Shown here: positions 45,561-58,841 of the stretch, piece by piece
Layout: every line of letters begins with the position of its first letter
Position numbering within the stretch: the stretch's first letter is position 1
NCBI GenBank assembly: GCA_016647705.1
Contig: CM028325.1
Coordinates: forward strand, 25,629,566 to 25,693,565
Origin: Eucommia ulmoides
Taxonomy: Eukaryota > Streptophyta > Magnoliopsida > Garryales > Eucommiaceae
Length of the DNA stretch: 64,000 bases
Direction: 5' to 3'
Position numbers and translations under genes: made by a program
Notes under the pieces: model-generated
What the model was told of the DNA's origin: nothing
The model's database searches: none
Seen by the model: the letters and a program-made list of their open reading frames with translations, nothing else

Positions 45561-46498
45561 GGCCATCACACAGTTTCTCCCCTTGGAGAATTAATACTAA
45601 ACCTGAACGATCAATATTTCATCTCATAAAAAATTGATAAATATTACAATTACAGTGATAGTTATAATTATCGAATTATCTAGTCAGTTTATTGATTTTG
45701 TTAAAATAATAAACCGTTGATTTATTATTGATACCGACCGTATATATTGTTTATGGAGATATATTATAGATATATTACAATATATATGGGTAATTTTGTA
45801 ATCCACATAAAATAATACTAAACTTATAATAAATGATTCTTCTTGGGTAGATCATCTAATATTAACACAGAAACAATTACACTTCGAATTTTAATTGCGT
45901 GGCTCCAATTCATAACGCCAATATATTTTGTAATTTCTATTTTTTTTAAAAAAATAGAATATTCATATAACTTTTCCAAAATAGAATACAAATACAACTA
46001 TTTCAAATTCCAATTTTATGTCAGTTCGCTCACGGTAGTTGTAACTAATAAATACGACTATTACAAATTTAATAGAAATCCAGATAAAATTCTCGGCGCG
46101 ATTTTATTCTCATCGGCCCTGCAATCAAAACTGTAAGGGTTGTGAGCTAACGCTCAGTAGAATTTCCACCCTTCTAATATATGCTTCTAATTAATATAAC
46201 AAATAAAACACATAGACATGATTTTCACATAATTCTCACATAATCACAATTATATAATAAAAATTAACAACTATAATTTAATAATAATAATAACATAAAT
46301 TTCACAATAGAGAAATTAAATACATATATTACAAGAGTTAAAAATTCTATCTGAAATTCGAAACCGGAATCCGAATAGGAACTATTTTCTTGCTAAAAAC
46401 CATTCAATATATAAACTTTCATTTTTCTCTATTTAAGCATATATATAACCCTTACTGATCATCTATATCCTCAACTTGTATCCTAGATTCGTTTTTGA

Positions 46499-46523
46499 TT
46501 TATTATTATTATTATTATTATGA

Positions 46524-46575
<52 letters not shown>
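46499..46575. repeat. (TTA)n microsatellite
   Basis: More than 20 TTA/ATT units with one interruption (TGAATTA near 46520), followed at 46606 by an (AT)n run. Confidence 0.9.
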
Positions 46576-46576
<1 letters not shown>

Positions 46577-48049
46577 ATTTACATCACATGTACACGCGTC
46601 TTCTATATATATATATATATATATATATGTTGATTTGGTTTCCTTCATTAGGAAGGAAACCATTTCAATCATTAATTAATTAATCAATTTATTTATTTAC
46701 ATAATGCCCCATTAAAATAAGAAAAATTATATCCCAAAACTCTTAAAAGTATATTTTAAATAACACAATAGTCCCAAAATTTTTAAACGTCAATTTAAAA
46801 TTAACATTCAAATCCCAAATATTATCAAATATTATTTATACCATAAATTTACAAAATACTCCAAAAAATATTACACTTATATATAAAGTAATATTTTCAA
46901 AAATATAGATTTTCGGGGTATTAGACAAGAATTAAATTCTTGATGGGATGTATATTTAATGCTCATTAAATGCCTTACTTAGGTGGCGAACTGGATTGAT
47001 TTAGTTTTGATAATAGGTAGTCACATTTCAAGGATTTCGGTTAACCCTAAGATATTTTGATCAAAATATTTTCATTATTTGAATGTGTCCTATCCATGTA
47101 ATCCAAAGAATTTAATTCTTGCTGGGATTGACATTTAATGTTCATTAAATGTCTTGCTTAGGTGGCAAACTAAATCGGTTTAATTTCGATAATGGTTAGT
47201 TACCTCATAATTGACGTAGTTTCTTCTTTAGATATTTTGTAGAGAATATACTAGAGTTATCTTTGTCATTTTAATGCTCATTTGTGAGTCATTAAATGAT
47301 GAGTTGGGCCCTTGATTCAATGGGCCTTGATGGTTTGTCAAGATAACTTTGGGTTTGGTCAATTTCAAACCGAGTCCTAATCCTTAGTTACCGTGTGTAA
47401 TTTGGATTTTTCATGACATTTTCATGCATTGATCATGGTATTTTGAATTTTTTCTTGGCTGTATTTGAATGTAACATGCATTAACGAACAATATTTTTAG
47501 TGTTAAACAGACGAAACTAGTGATAGTAAATATTTTAAGGTCAAAGTAGGTAACCGAGGTAAATTGGTAAAATATCCTATAATTGAATGGTAGTAACTAA
47601 TATTTATTCCTATTACAGGTGATTTAATGAAAATAAACCTCTAATTATTTCTTTTTAGACATCTTTTAGTAATTTTGAGGTTGACTCGAAACTTTTACTT
47701 AGTTAAATTCAATCCAGTTTAACAGTTTTTGTGTTTTCTTACGTTTTTTTGGTGTTTTTTTTTCTTTCTATATTATATAATATGATCCAAAGTAGATATT
47801 CATTCTCTTTAAACCTAAGTTTAAAGTTTATCTGAACTTGTACTTGATTCGACACTGACTATGCAGGACAAAATGTGGTGTCTATGGTTGCCCTTTTTTG
47901 TCATGCGAGTTTACTCGTAATGACAAAGAAGGAGACACAAACATTTTGTTATGCTAGACATGAAATATAAATACATGTATTTTGATATTAACTAAGAAAA
48001 GTCAAGCGCATTTGACATTGCTGCCTTTACTCTACGAGAGCGGTAAAGG

Positions 48050-48545
48050 GTTTCCTAAAGGACGACGACATACCTGATCCTAAGGGATATGGTTAGGATG
48101 ACGATCGATCACTCCTACCATTCTATGATCTTACAGGATGACGAATGATCAACCTTAAATTATTTCTATTGGGAGGATGACGTGAATGCCTGATCCTATA
48201 TGTCTTCATAAGGATGACGATCGATCAACCTTACCGTGACTTGGATACCTATAAAATGGAGCAAATTTATGATCCTCCAAGTCTTGTTAAAGATGACGAT
48301 CAATCAACCTTACCGTGACTTGGATACCTATAGAACGACATGAATGCTTGATCTTATAGGTTTTGGTAGGGATGACGATCGATCAATCTTATCGTGACTT
48401 GGATACCTATAGAAAGACATGAATGCCTGATCCTATAGGTCCTGGTAAGGATGAAGATCGATCAATCCCTACTGTGACTTGTATTCCTAAAGGACGAGGA
48501 ACGATAAATCCTATAGGATTTGGAAAAGAGGATGAACGAACATCG
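48050..48545 (+). repeat. GGATGACGATCGATCAA tandem array
   Basis: Six or so units of about 55-110 bp with GGATGACGATCGATCA, CCTTACCGTGACTTGGATACC and GAATGCCTGATCCTATAGG. Similar arrays are familiar from decayed Ogre-like DNA. Confidence 0.75.
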
Positions 48546-48840
48546 GCTTCTAGTTATGACCATACCCAAAGGGTTTTCCTACATATCTAAAATTAATGAG
48601 GATCAGACCATATGTAGTTCTAATCGGTAAAGTAAATCAAGATTTGGTGGTATGGTTATGGGTTAGAGAAACCAATTTCAAGGTGTTTTGTTAGTCTAAG
48701 ACTGAGGTCAACATAAATTTTCATGAGTTGGCTTTATTGAACCCCATTAGGACGCCTACATATCTCAAATTTAACTAAGAATCAGGTCAAGTGTAGTTTG
48801 AACATGTAATTTAATTTGATATTTGGTGGAAAAGGCTATT

Positions 48841-51555
48841 TGTCACAACCCGTCCCGGACACCCGTTATCTCGAGGCGGGCGTGACTACAACATGACATC
48901 ACCAATACCCAAATTTTCATATCAATGACAATATACACCTACTGTATAATACAAACACCTACTATAGGGGACACACCCGTCCCAAAATTTGATTAACTAA
49001 AAGTATTTATCCATGAACCTTTTATAGGTTTGCCTTTGATAGCTTTTCTTAATCGCCTATATGACTTCATCACGTAGCTCTACCTAGTGCCAGTAGGGGA
49101 CCGACTCCTAGCTGTTGTACCTGCGAGTATACTGCCTTCTTAGTAAAACATTTTTAAAATATTAATACGTTCTAAATATTTCCACAATTTAGTATGGATC
49201 AAGCATAAGTATATAAGCAATGAAAATAAAGCGATATAGATAAATTCCACCCAAATCCATCTAGTATAAAATCCTACCAAACATCATAATAAATAACATC
49301 AAATCAACCAATATACGTAAAACACCACATCTCAAGCAACAATCTCAAACACACACCTCCAACACACACACACTGGCCAGCCCTAGTGATCATTTTAACC
49401 TCACGATCGGGAGTTGCAACGGTACCGTAACATCCGTAGGAATGCCTTCATACGAAATATCCACACCCTTTTCGGGGAGAAATATAATTCACACCTCTTA
49501 CGGGGAGAAACATCCATATCCCATGGGAAGAATCCACACCCTTTACGGGGAGAAACCACACCCCTTTCGGGGAGAAACCACACCCCTTTCGGGGAGAACA
49601 ATCATAGCATCGTCAAATCAAATATAGCATCATCGAATCATAACTCTATAAATATCGTTTACTCAACATCGTCAAATCACCACGTCTATCTTTTTTCCTC
49701 AAAACCAACTTTTAAATCCAAAAAATCATATTTCGCATTTCCTTTTAAAGAAAACGTTTGATTCTATCAAACCACTTTTCCACCCATTATTTATAGAAAA
49801 ACCTGGCATTTTAGAAAAATAGATGTTTCCTATTTTATTTTAAAAACACCGTCTAATCTCACCAAATCCAATAAAAAATCATTCTCAACTTCTTTTTGAA
49901 AACTATCGAAATCTTCCGAAAATCCAGTTTACCAACTCACTCAAATCCTGCTTGATTCATATCATTTATAGATTCATACAGTTTAGGTAATCACAAATGT
50001 CATCTCATATATATAGAAAATAGTTTGGTAAGAAAACAGTACAATCACCTCGATATCCGTTTTGCAAAACTGACACTAACCGCACTTTATCTGGACGCCA
50101 GTGCCTGCGAACCTAATCGTGATAGATTCTAAATTAATATCTTACCTAAAACATCCTAATCATGCAATGCGGATCCTATATTCCGAATCGTTACTAATTC
50201 TATTGTACCACGTACTTAAAATTAATTAATCGTCACGAAATTATTATGATTTTTAGATTTGTAACACTAGCTAAAATTTAATTTAACGAGAATTAGTAAT
50301 CGTTTGAAGTTTCACCTGTTTCCGAAACGTTTGGCGATCAAGTGATCGGTTTTAGATTTTCCTGGGGTGGTTTCTGTAAATTCTCTTTTTTTTTTTCCTT
50401 TTTTTTTTTTTTTTTTTTCCCCGTTTTCTGTTCCTGCTTCCCGTCTCTGTTCGTTGCTTTGGGTGTCCACCGGCCAGCCATGCACCACATGTCGGCAAGG
50501 CAGAACCCCTTACGCACACCATCACAGACGTCCGACGGCCGACGGCCGGTCACCCACACATCCACCGATCGAACAAATCCGACGAACACTCCTCCACGCA
50601 CAGTGTCGTTGGTTCGGAAACACCCACCACAGCCACGCCGCACAAAACCAGAAACGGAAATCTCCCACTTCGCCGTACGCCACCCCCGACGATCGACCAC
50701 CGTCCGAACCCACTCACGCCCATACTCGTCGAATCTCGCCACCCCCCATGCTGACCTCTCTCTTTCTCATATGCTCGTGATTTTGGGTTCACTACCAGTA
50801 CCCACACACACCACCCACTCAGCCGGAGAGACGGCGACAACACCCCCACCGGATTGACAACGACGCCTACCAATGATACAACCAAGGCGATCGAATAATA
50901 CACACAAAACACACACCTCCGTAGCACCCCTGCCGGAGCAACGGCCACGGTCCGACTCTCTCCACCGTTGAACTCTCTCTCTCTCTCTAAACGGACCGAC
51001 GAGCCTCTATGCCGATGATTACACCCCCATGCACCTCCGACGCCTTTGCCGGCTTTCGTTTCTCAAACCCACATCCTTGGCCTGCTCTCTCTTTCTCTCT
51101 TCTCTCTCTCTCTCTCTATATTTCTAAGTGATTTCTAGATTTTTTTTTTCCAGATCTTTCCTCAATTCCGTAAGACAGTATATAATGCATGAAATTAGTG
51201 GGAGGAATATCCCTGGCTTGCCACGTCGCTTACGCCGATCTCTCTTGCCGGCCGGTTGGAGTCTTGTGGCACACACGACGTTTCTCCATGTTCTTTTTTT
51301 TTTTTGTTTAAACTTTTAATTAAAATGCACTTTCCTCCCCCAACTTTCTTTAAGATCTTATTTTAATCATTTTCAACTTTTACAAGTTTCTAAAATTATA
51401 ATTTCACCCTTACTATTTTAAATTTTGATTTTCATTGTCAATTTGGATCTCAAGTTTAATTTCCATGATTTCTAAATTTCAAAATTGACCCCGAATTTCT
51501 CCATACTTTAAAATGCAACTATTAATGATGTACCTATTATGATTTGGGCCTTACA
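48841..51555 (-). repeat. 3' LTR of the chromovirus element
   Basis: TGTCACAACCCGTCCC to GGGCCTTACA (inverted TG...CA), 2,715 bp, same family as the solo LTR at 6594-9318. It includes a minisatellite CACACCCYTTWCGGGGAGAAA (49460-49600, about six units) and a GC-rich stretch (50440-51060) that yields several spurious ORFs. Confidence 0.85.
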
Positions 51556-51677
51556 ACTCTTCTTTCCTAAAAAAAATTTTGTCCCGAAATTATATATATA
51601 TATATTACTTAAATGAACAAATGTGGGCGTTTGTTCCCCTTTTCGTCTTCCCGCTCCCTTGCCGCCTCTTCCACTAC

Positions 51678-51917
51678 TTAATCGCTCCACAACACCTTGA
51701 CCAATGGGATCGTTTCCATCCGTAACACCTGGTCCTTACTACTTAAGATTTGGACTGGCTTCTTAACATAGGTTAAATCTGTTTCCACTTCGATCCTCTG
51801 CGAAGTCAACACTTGAGAAGGGTTTGGCACATATTTCCAGAGCATCGATTCATAGAGGTTGTCGTGTAGTCGAGATAATTCTGGCGATAACGCAAGTCCA
51901 TACGCTGTCGTGCCCAC
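51678..51917 (-). pseudogene. Integrase C-terminus of the chromovirus, fragment
   Basis: The - strand frame reads AYGLALSPELSRLHDNLYESML, then KYVPNPSQVL, LTYVKKPVQIL and IPLVKVLW, the standard GPVAYRLALP...HNVFHVSMLRKY...IPLVKVLW block of plant chromovirus integrase/chromodomain-like ends. A fragment of a broken element. Confidence 0.8.
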
Positions 51918-53540
51918 TCGATCTAAAATTCCATATGGTCCGATGTACCTTAGACTTAACTTCTCTTTCTTCCTGCACCTCGTTAATTTTCGCCAGGCTA
52001 CTAATATGTCAAAGTCGCATCACCAAGTTATATTTGTCTCATGTGATGCCAGAACAACTGTTTCCCGTATGGGGTCTTATCATCCCCAAATCGCCCAAGA
52101 TTTATAACCCACAACTGTTCATTGAATCATACCATCCAACAAACAAGGTGCACTTGGTCGATTGCACTTAACACAGATAACTCACTGTCAAAGGATCTCA
52201 TGTTCTTAACTGCTTCCACTGCGCTTTTCTGATAAAATCAAAATCAATAACTACACTATATGCCGAAAATATTTCAGTCCCGTAAGTCTATTTCAACCCG
52301 TCGTAACCGGCACTTATCCATTTCATCCGATATTTCCTAGTCGCCCGTTGCAACAATATTTTCCATTCAGCACTTAACCTAACTATAATCGCCACCAATC
52401 TCATAAACATAGATAACCCAACTATCATTAACCCTGATACCTACCTCAATTCTCTAATACTCATATCGATATCTTTCATAATACCTAAATATCACCAACC
52501 CACATAACTACAACTCAAATAATCTATAAGAATTCATTTCATGCCTCTACATTTTATCAAGTCCCTGACCTGGTCACGTGTTTCAAGTTTGTTTCTACCT
52601 GCCTAACATGCTTCAAACACATATCCACGTATATATATGACTCAAAGGGCATAGGTACACCCCGATCACAACAAAATCAATACCTTCTAGTAATTGTTAG
52701 CTACTAACTGTAAAACATTATATCTTGTATACATATCAGCTCAAGGATATTTTAAATTCTCCTTGTCCTGTAATATCCCAATAACTTCTAAATTCCAATA
52801 AAAAGTAGTCACATCGGGCTATTTTTAAATCTCGCAAGTTTCGCTTTCCTATCTCAGTTCGGTCTATCAGATCGGAATTCTGTATCATTTTCATATCGCA
52901 CTTTATGGGATACCACCACGATTGACGACAAGATAGTTATTAGCATAACCAGTTTTTTTTTTTAACCCGTATATTCAAATAACTTATCAACTTTTGACAC
53001 TACAGTTTCCTCCCACGGATTTTTCATACACTGACGACTTATTTTACTTGGATAACAATTATTATCCAGATCACCATGCGGCGGTAACACCTATGCTTTC
53101 AGAATTTCAGCTCTAAGATTTCGAGTAACCAATTAATACAATTCCTAGAGTTACTAATCCTTGTCCCTTTTTATTTTAAAAGAATATCTTGTCCCAATCT
53201 TAATTTTAATATTTTCATTAAATTGGTGTGTCACGCAATCGAACAATCCTATCAATATATATATTGGACATACGTATCAGGAAACACTCCTCGAACTCCT
53301 CTCCCTTTTCTTTTTTGGTATAGGTCAAGGCTACAATAGCCCACCTAGAGATTTTTGTTACTTCTCGACCTTAACTTGACTAACCAATCACCGAATAACA
53401 AATGCTACGGTTTTCCCTTTCCATTCTAATTTACTAATCATACTCACGCCATTACAGTATAATTAATAATACTGGGGTATTGCATATCTCATTCTGTTCA
53501 CTTCTTTTAAGGTCTCGTTTATAAATTGACATTATCAACC
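51918..53540 (-). other. Decayed interior of the chromovirus
   Basis: The interval lies between the integrase fragment and the truncated 5' LTR, where gag and pol should be. I recognise no further domain. Confidence 0.6.
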
Positions 53541-53559
53541 CACACGACGTTTCTTCTTG

Positions 53560-53602
<43 letters not shown>

Positions 53603-53839
53603 AATTAAAATGCCTTTCCTCCCCCAACTTTCTTTAAGATCTAATTTTAATCATTTTCAACTTTTACAAGTTTCTAAAATTATAATTTCACCCTTACTAT
53701 TTTAAATTTTGATTTTCATTTTCAATTTGGATCTTAAGTTTGATTTCTATGTTTTCTAAATTTCAAAATTGACCCCGAATTTCTCCATACTTTAAAATGC
53801 AACTATTAATGCTGTACCTATTATGATTTGGGCCTTACA
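53541..53839 (-). repeat. Truncated 5' LTR of the chromovirus
   Basis: A near-identical direct repeat of 51271-51555 (CACACGACGTTTC ... GGGCCTTACA) with a longer T-run. Only the LTR start is kept. Confidence 0.88.
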
Positions 53840-54120
53840 CTATTGGTTAGAGAAACTGGTCGTTACATCAATATATGATTGAAAATGACTAAGAAAATTC
53901 TCACGGGCAAAAACTCTCGGGGAACCTCGACATCTAGTAGAGTTTCTTATTCACATCCCACATAGGACTACCTGATGAGGACTAGAAAACTTTATGTGGG
54001 AAATTTAACCTTAGATAAAATATGCCCTAGTCGTAGGTTGGGGCTCTGTGATGCTTGCTTCTTTTCTAGGGATTACAAACTTTGATTTTTGAATCTTGCA
54101 TCTTAAATTTTGCATTTTTT

Positions 54121-54300
54121 GACTTTTAAATTGTACCCCAGCTTTAGCTGGGGTGAGTCTTATCAAGAAATCTCGATGGGAAGATTTGGTATAATGTGCC
54201 TCAGTTCTAGCTGGGGCGAATCTTATTACAGTATCTCAACAGAGAAACTAGATATAATATGTCACAATTGTAGCTAGGGTGCAAGATTATTTCCTGAGTG
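54121..54300. repeat. Three-unit repeat with a CCCCAGCT hairpin
   Basis: The first unit contains CCCCAGCT-TT-AGCTGGGG (54136-54153), a perfect 8-bp-arm hairpin, then GAGTCTTATCAAGAAATCTC. The next two units (about 54201 and 54263) are progressively degenerate. Confidence 0.7.
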
Positions 54301-54539
54301 TTCAGAGAATGCCACAGAGCCCACGTGGGTTACCCATATATCCTTAACTAAGTGTGTGAGTTTTAGTGTTTGATTGAGCCTGGAGACCCCGTTGGGTTGT
54401 TTATGTACATTGATTTTACATTTTATTGTTTAGTAATTTATTTTAGACAATGATCATCAGATGGTCGAAACCCATATGGGTTATCTATATACACTAATTT
54501 TCCATGTCAGAAATCAAGTTGAAATGTAGTTCAACCCTC

Positions 54540-55702
54540 CCTGTGTTGATTTTCAAATTATTGATCGTGCCCACAAAGGTTTCCTACGTACCTTGGCGAG
54601 TAACGAAGTATCAGGTCGAAGTGTAGTTTGTTCACAGGTATCCCTTGTCATTTTACCTAATAGGATTAACAATTGGATTCTCAAGGAAGTCGAAGGACTT
54701 CTCGAAAATGCGCCCTATTACAAGGTTAAGAGAATTTCGTAAGGCTGACACTTCTCTAACTTTGACCAGACCCGCTTTGGGTTTCCTACGTACCTTAGTG
54801 GTTTACCAATGATAGGGGTCGAAGTGCTGACGCTTGGGATAAAAGAACTTCATTTAAGGTGACAACCGAACCTATAAAGGTTTTACGTATATTGGTATTT
54901 AATAGGATTTAGGTTGACACTTAGGTCTTCCTTGATTACGGGATTGATTTTAAAGTTAACGTAATTTAATCTTGATTGATGGAGGATTTTTATTTAAGTT
55001 AACTTCGTTCAAATCTCGATTTATGGAGGATTTTTTTAATGATGACCGAACAAGTATGTGGGTTGCCCACGTATCTTGGTATTTTACGTAGAATTAGGTC
55101 GGCACGTAGTTCATTTTTGATCGAATGAAGGATTTTTCATGTTGATGACCGAACCTTGAAAAGGTTACTTATGTATTATTGTTTTCACAGGGAATCAAGT
55201 TGACACATAGTTCATCGAGATGAATTGATTTTTCTTTAGATTATCGATTGAACCCACTAGAGTTGCCTAAGTATCCCAGACTTTACCAAGAATCAGGTCA
55301 AAACGTAGTTTACCATGAGATGGTTGTCAACCAAACCCACAAGGGTTTCCTACGTTTCCTAAACTTTGCCAAAAATCAGGTCAACACGTAGTTCTTGGTG
55401 TTTAGGTTGTCAACTGAACCTACAAGGGTTTCCTATGTATCCTGGGCTTTGTTGGGAATCAGGTTGACATGTAGTTTATGGTTTTAGGTTGTCAATAGAA
55501 CCCACAAGAGTTTTCTACGTATCCCGGACTTTGCAAGAAATAGGTTGAAACGTAGTTCACCATGAGATGGTTGTCAACCGTTTCCTATGTATCCTAGACT
55601 TTGTCGAGAATCAGGTTGACACGTAGTTCATGGTTTTTAGGTTGTTAACCGAACCCACAAGGGTTTCCTACGTATCCTAGGCTTTATTGGAAATTAGGTT
55701 GA
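54540..55702 (+). repeat. CCTACGTATC-type array, main block
   Basis: About a dozen units with ACCGAACCCACAAGGGTTTC, CTACGTATCC and AATCAGGTTGACACGTAGTTC. The last six are spaced about 80-82 bp (near 55246, 55326, 55408, 55490, 55570, 55640). The array is cut by the LTR at 55703 and resumes at 62001. Confidence 0.8.
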
Positions 55703-56264
55703 TGGTAGCGCGTGAATACGTCGCTACTTTCACCGCAAGTGTATGAGTCAAGTTTTAGAATAGATTGAAAGAGTTAGGGTTTTCATATCTACAGGAATTG
55801 GATTAGACGGTCGTTGAGTACCGCGATTATCATAACCGAACTTTATTTAGGCAATAAAAATTATAGGTTTTTATAAATAATATAATAAATTAATTAACTA
55901 AATAAACTAATTAATCTAATAAACTAATATTAATGTTTATGGGAGTAAATTGTCTTGGGATTAACTTCTTCCACTTAAATGTGTTCGTTTCAATCAAGTT
56001 TACATTAACGACATTTATCCTATCCGACAATATCGGTATCAAAATCTCATTTACTACCTCTCCCAAATGTAAAGTGAATGAATATGTGACTTCGCATCAA
56101 CGCCGAAGTCCTCTCGAGCGTCTATACGACACTTGGTCACATGAGTCTTGCCCCAACGTCACGGATTGCACACTTTCTAACTCTCTCCCTGGTCATTAGA
56201 TCATCGCGTTGTATTTAAACTCTAGTCCGAATTCGGGGTTACCTCTCTCGAGTGTCAAACCGCA

Positions 56265-57665
56265 TGATAGGTGTGATCTACCTATATATTTTAAGACCGA
56301 TTTTGTTAGTTTTAGAGTAGTTTTTATAGCATTTTTATTATGTTTTAGTTAGTTTTTATTATTTTTGTATAAATCAGGTGTGTGGGGGTAAAAAGATAGG
56401 AAAACAGAGCGAAAAAGATTAGATCGAACCAAAAACAGTCGAAGAACGGTGGAAAAACAAGCTCGAGGGCAATATTTTGAAAGAAGCCCACCACCATGGC
56501 GTCCAGACCTCCGCTGCGGCGGTGAAAATACAGAGAAGACCCTATCTTGCTGAATGTCCATCGCTACAACTATGATATTCATTGCCTAGGCGATAAAATT
56601 GCAGGATGGTTACCAAATCCACCGCTGTCTTCACCGCTGCGGTGATCACTAACCGATATACCCACTGTCGCAGCGGTGACCTTTGCACAGTTTAGATATT
56701 TTTTAAGATATTTTTGAAATATTTAGCCTATATAATCCTCTTTCCTCTCTTATTTTCGCTCTCTCTTGCATGCTATCACCCTTACAACATACCTAGGGGT
56801 GGATTGAGGAGTTTTAGAGGGATAGCTCACATCCCGAATGAGAAGAAGACGACGAAGCAATCATTGAACGATTCTTAGTGACAAATCTTCAGACTAGGCT
56901 AAGTTCTTCGATTTCTTCCTTTATTTCTTTAATTTAGGAATTTGTGAGCATGTTTAGCTCGTGCTTTATTGTAAATACAGTTATGGCCGTTAGTTAAACA
57001 TAGATTATATAGGGATTGACAATATATTTATAAATATGTGATTTGTATGATTTCGATGTTTCATTTACGATTGTTCTTTGCTATTTTGATTGTGTTTATT
57101 GTATTGTTCTATTTATTATGCTTAGATAGAGCGGACTAGGGTAAACATAACACGACGATCCAATAACCTGAGAGGGAGTTGGATTGTGGGCAATCGATGA
57201 CGTTGGGGCAAGACTCACGTGACCTAGGATCATTAAAACGTTGAGGGGGACTTCGTCATTGACACGAAGTCGTGTATTCCCTTGTCCTATACTCGGGAGA
57301 GGTGGCGGGAGAGTTTTCGAACTGAGATTGTTGATAGGGTAAACACAACGCGACGATCCAATAACCCAGGAGGGGGTTGGATTGTGTACAATCAATGATG
57401 TTGGAGTGAGACTCACGTAACCTAGGGTCATTAAGACATTGAGAAGGACTTCTTCGTTGACATGAAGTTGCGTATTCCCTCGTCTTACACTCGGGAGAGG
57501 TGGCAGGGGAGTTTACGAATTGAGATTATCGTTAGGGGTAATCGCAGTAATCGATAATAATCAACCCTAATACCTAGGAACACGATACCCTTACTCTCCC
57601 CAACTATACTAAAACTTGACTCATACATTTGCGGTGAAAGTGGGGACGCATAATTGCGGCCACCA
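56265..57665 (+). repeat. 5' LTR of the LARD-like element
   Basis: 1,401 bp. It contains CCGCTGCGGCGGTG palindromes (56508-56660) and a tandem pair of about 200 bp (57120-57330 and 57330-57530), each with ACGATCCAATAACC, GACTCACGTGACCTAGG, and ACTCGGGAGAGGTGGC. Confidence 0.82.
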
Positions 57666-57671
57666 AGTTTT

Positions 57672-57688
57672 TGGCGTCATTGTCAGGG
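57672..57688 (+). promoter_or_regulatory. Primer-binding site, tRNA-Asp-like
   Basis: TGGCGTCATTGTCAGGG, six bases after the 5' LTR, resembles TGGCGCCGTTGCCGGGG, complementary to the 3' end of plant tRNA-Asp and used by many plant gypsy elements. Confidence 0.65.
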
Positions 57689-58841
57689 ATTGTGTTTTTT
57701 TTTTTTTTTTTGTTATTATCAATATTGTGAGTAAATGACCCTATTTTACTTTTAGGCATTTCTTTTATATATAATTTTTGTTTGTAGTTTTATTTTTGTT
57801 TCTTATGCAGGGTACTTAGAGATGTTAGATCACCATGTATTGATGCATTCTTTTCAATGGGATTCCGAGCCGTTTTATAGTGCATGACCACGCATATAAG
57901 CCGATGAGGCGTGTCATTGAAAGATCGAGCCGAACAAAGTAAAATCTCACCAAGCTTGAGGGTGTTCTGAATATGTCGGGCCGAGGACATTAAACCACGT
58001 GCTTCTTGGGAGGCAACCCAAGTAAAAAATAAATTAAACCTGTCACAGCCGAGTTTATTCGAACGCGACATTCTCTCACCTCCCAGTTACGTGTTCTAAA
58101 CCTCATTCATCAGCATGCTTTAATTTCATACGTTGAGATTGATGATTGGGATCACTGAGGACACTGTCCGTTTTAAGTTCGGAAGTGATGTGTAGTATAG
58201 TATGTTAAATGTTTTATTGTTTTCTTGTGTGCTTGTTTGTTTAGGTTAATTTGTGTTTATTTGTTGTTGTTGTGTGCATGATGAGTTTTGCGTTTATCTG
58301 GGCCATTACCTGGTGATGATATTATCTACTGGTTGTTTTTAAGGTCAAGGGTAATACCTATGCATGTGTTTTGTGTGCCTGACAATGCGTTTTGGTGAAA
58401 ATTATTGTAGATCCTAATTTGCACGAGCACATGGACTCAATGTATTTCTATTCAATTGATTTGAGGACGATTATCAATTAGCCAAACTCATGACAAATTA
58501 AGGATTCTAGAACCTGATTGAGGGGAAGCTTGAGGTGAAATCCTAGACGAGGTAGTTCAGGAGACGTGATTTAGGCATTCTTTTTCTCGCTTGAGCCTTT
58601 TTGAAGCCTACCCTGTTACATGTTTATACCTTGTTACCCTATCAAAGTCTAAATCCCAATTCAATTCTGAACACATAAGCAAATACCCTAGTCAGTTGAT
58701 CTTTTTGCAAACCTATATCACTGAATTAAAGGCATATTTGAGTGAATCAAGTTAGCATTCATATATGCTACTTGATGTGAGCGGTTGGGTTTAGGGCGAA
58801 CTTCGGATTGGTTCGGTATTAGTGTATTCACTTGTCATTTT

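Larger units (their letters stand above)
45185..46925 (+). mobile_element. Solo LTR, chromovirus (Tekay/Del)-like
   Basis: It starts TGTAATGACCCAG and ends TTTTCGGGGTATTAGA, the familiar ends of this LTR class. Flanks are CAAGC and CAAGA, and the interrupted 180-bp unit reads on across the site. 1,741 bp with no internal region. It contains a (TTA)n tract (46499-46575) and a 4-fold repeat of its own first 118 bp. Confidence 0.78.
45060..47240 (+). repeat. 180-bp tandem array, split by a solo LTR
   Basis: Units share TTTCAAGG-TTT-GGTTAA, CCTAAGATATTTTGA, AATTAAATTCTTG-TGGGAT, ATTTAATG-TCATTAAATG and CTTAGGTGGC. The first unit starts near 45060, is cut at 45184, and resumes at 46926; the next spans about 47000-47170. 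Confidence 0.75.
48841..53839 (-). mobile_element. Chromovirus-type Ty3/gypsy element, broken, 5.0 kb
   Basis: A perfect CTATT duplication flanks it (48836-48840, 53840-53844). The left (3') LTR is whole, 48841-51555. The right (5') LTR keeps only its first 300 bp or so (53541-53839). On the - strand an integrase C-terminal stretch lies next to the 3' LTR, and a purine tract precedes the LTR start. Most of gag and pol is unrecognisable. Where both LTRs exist they differ at only about 4 in 100 bases by eye, so the insertion is fairly young though heavily reduced. Confidence 0.85.

Noticed and set aside
50338-50948. ORFs of 132-171 aa on both strands
   Set aside because: A GC-rich part of the chromovirus LTR, open in several frames at once; not coding.
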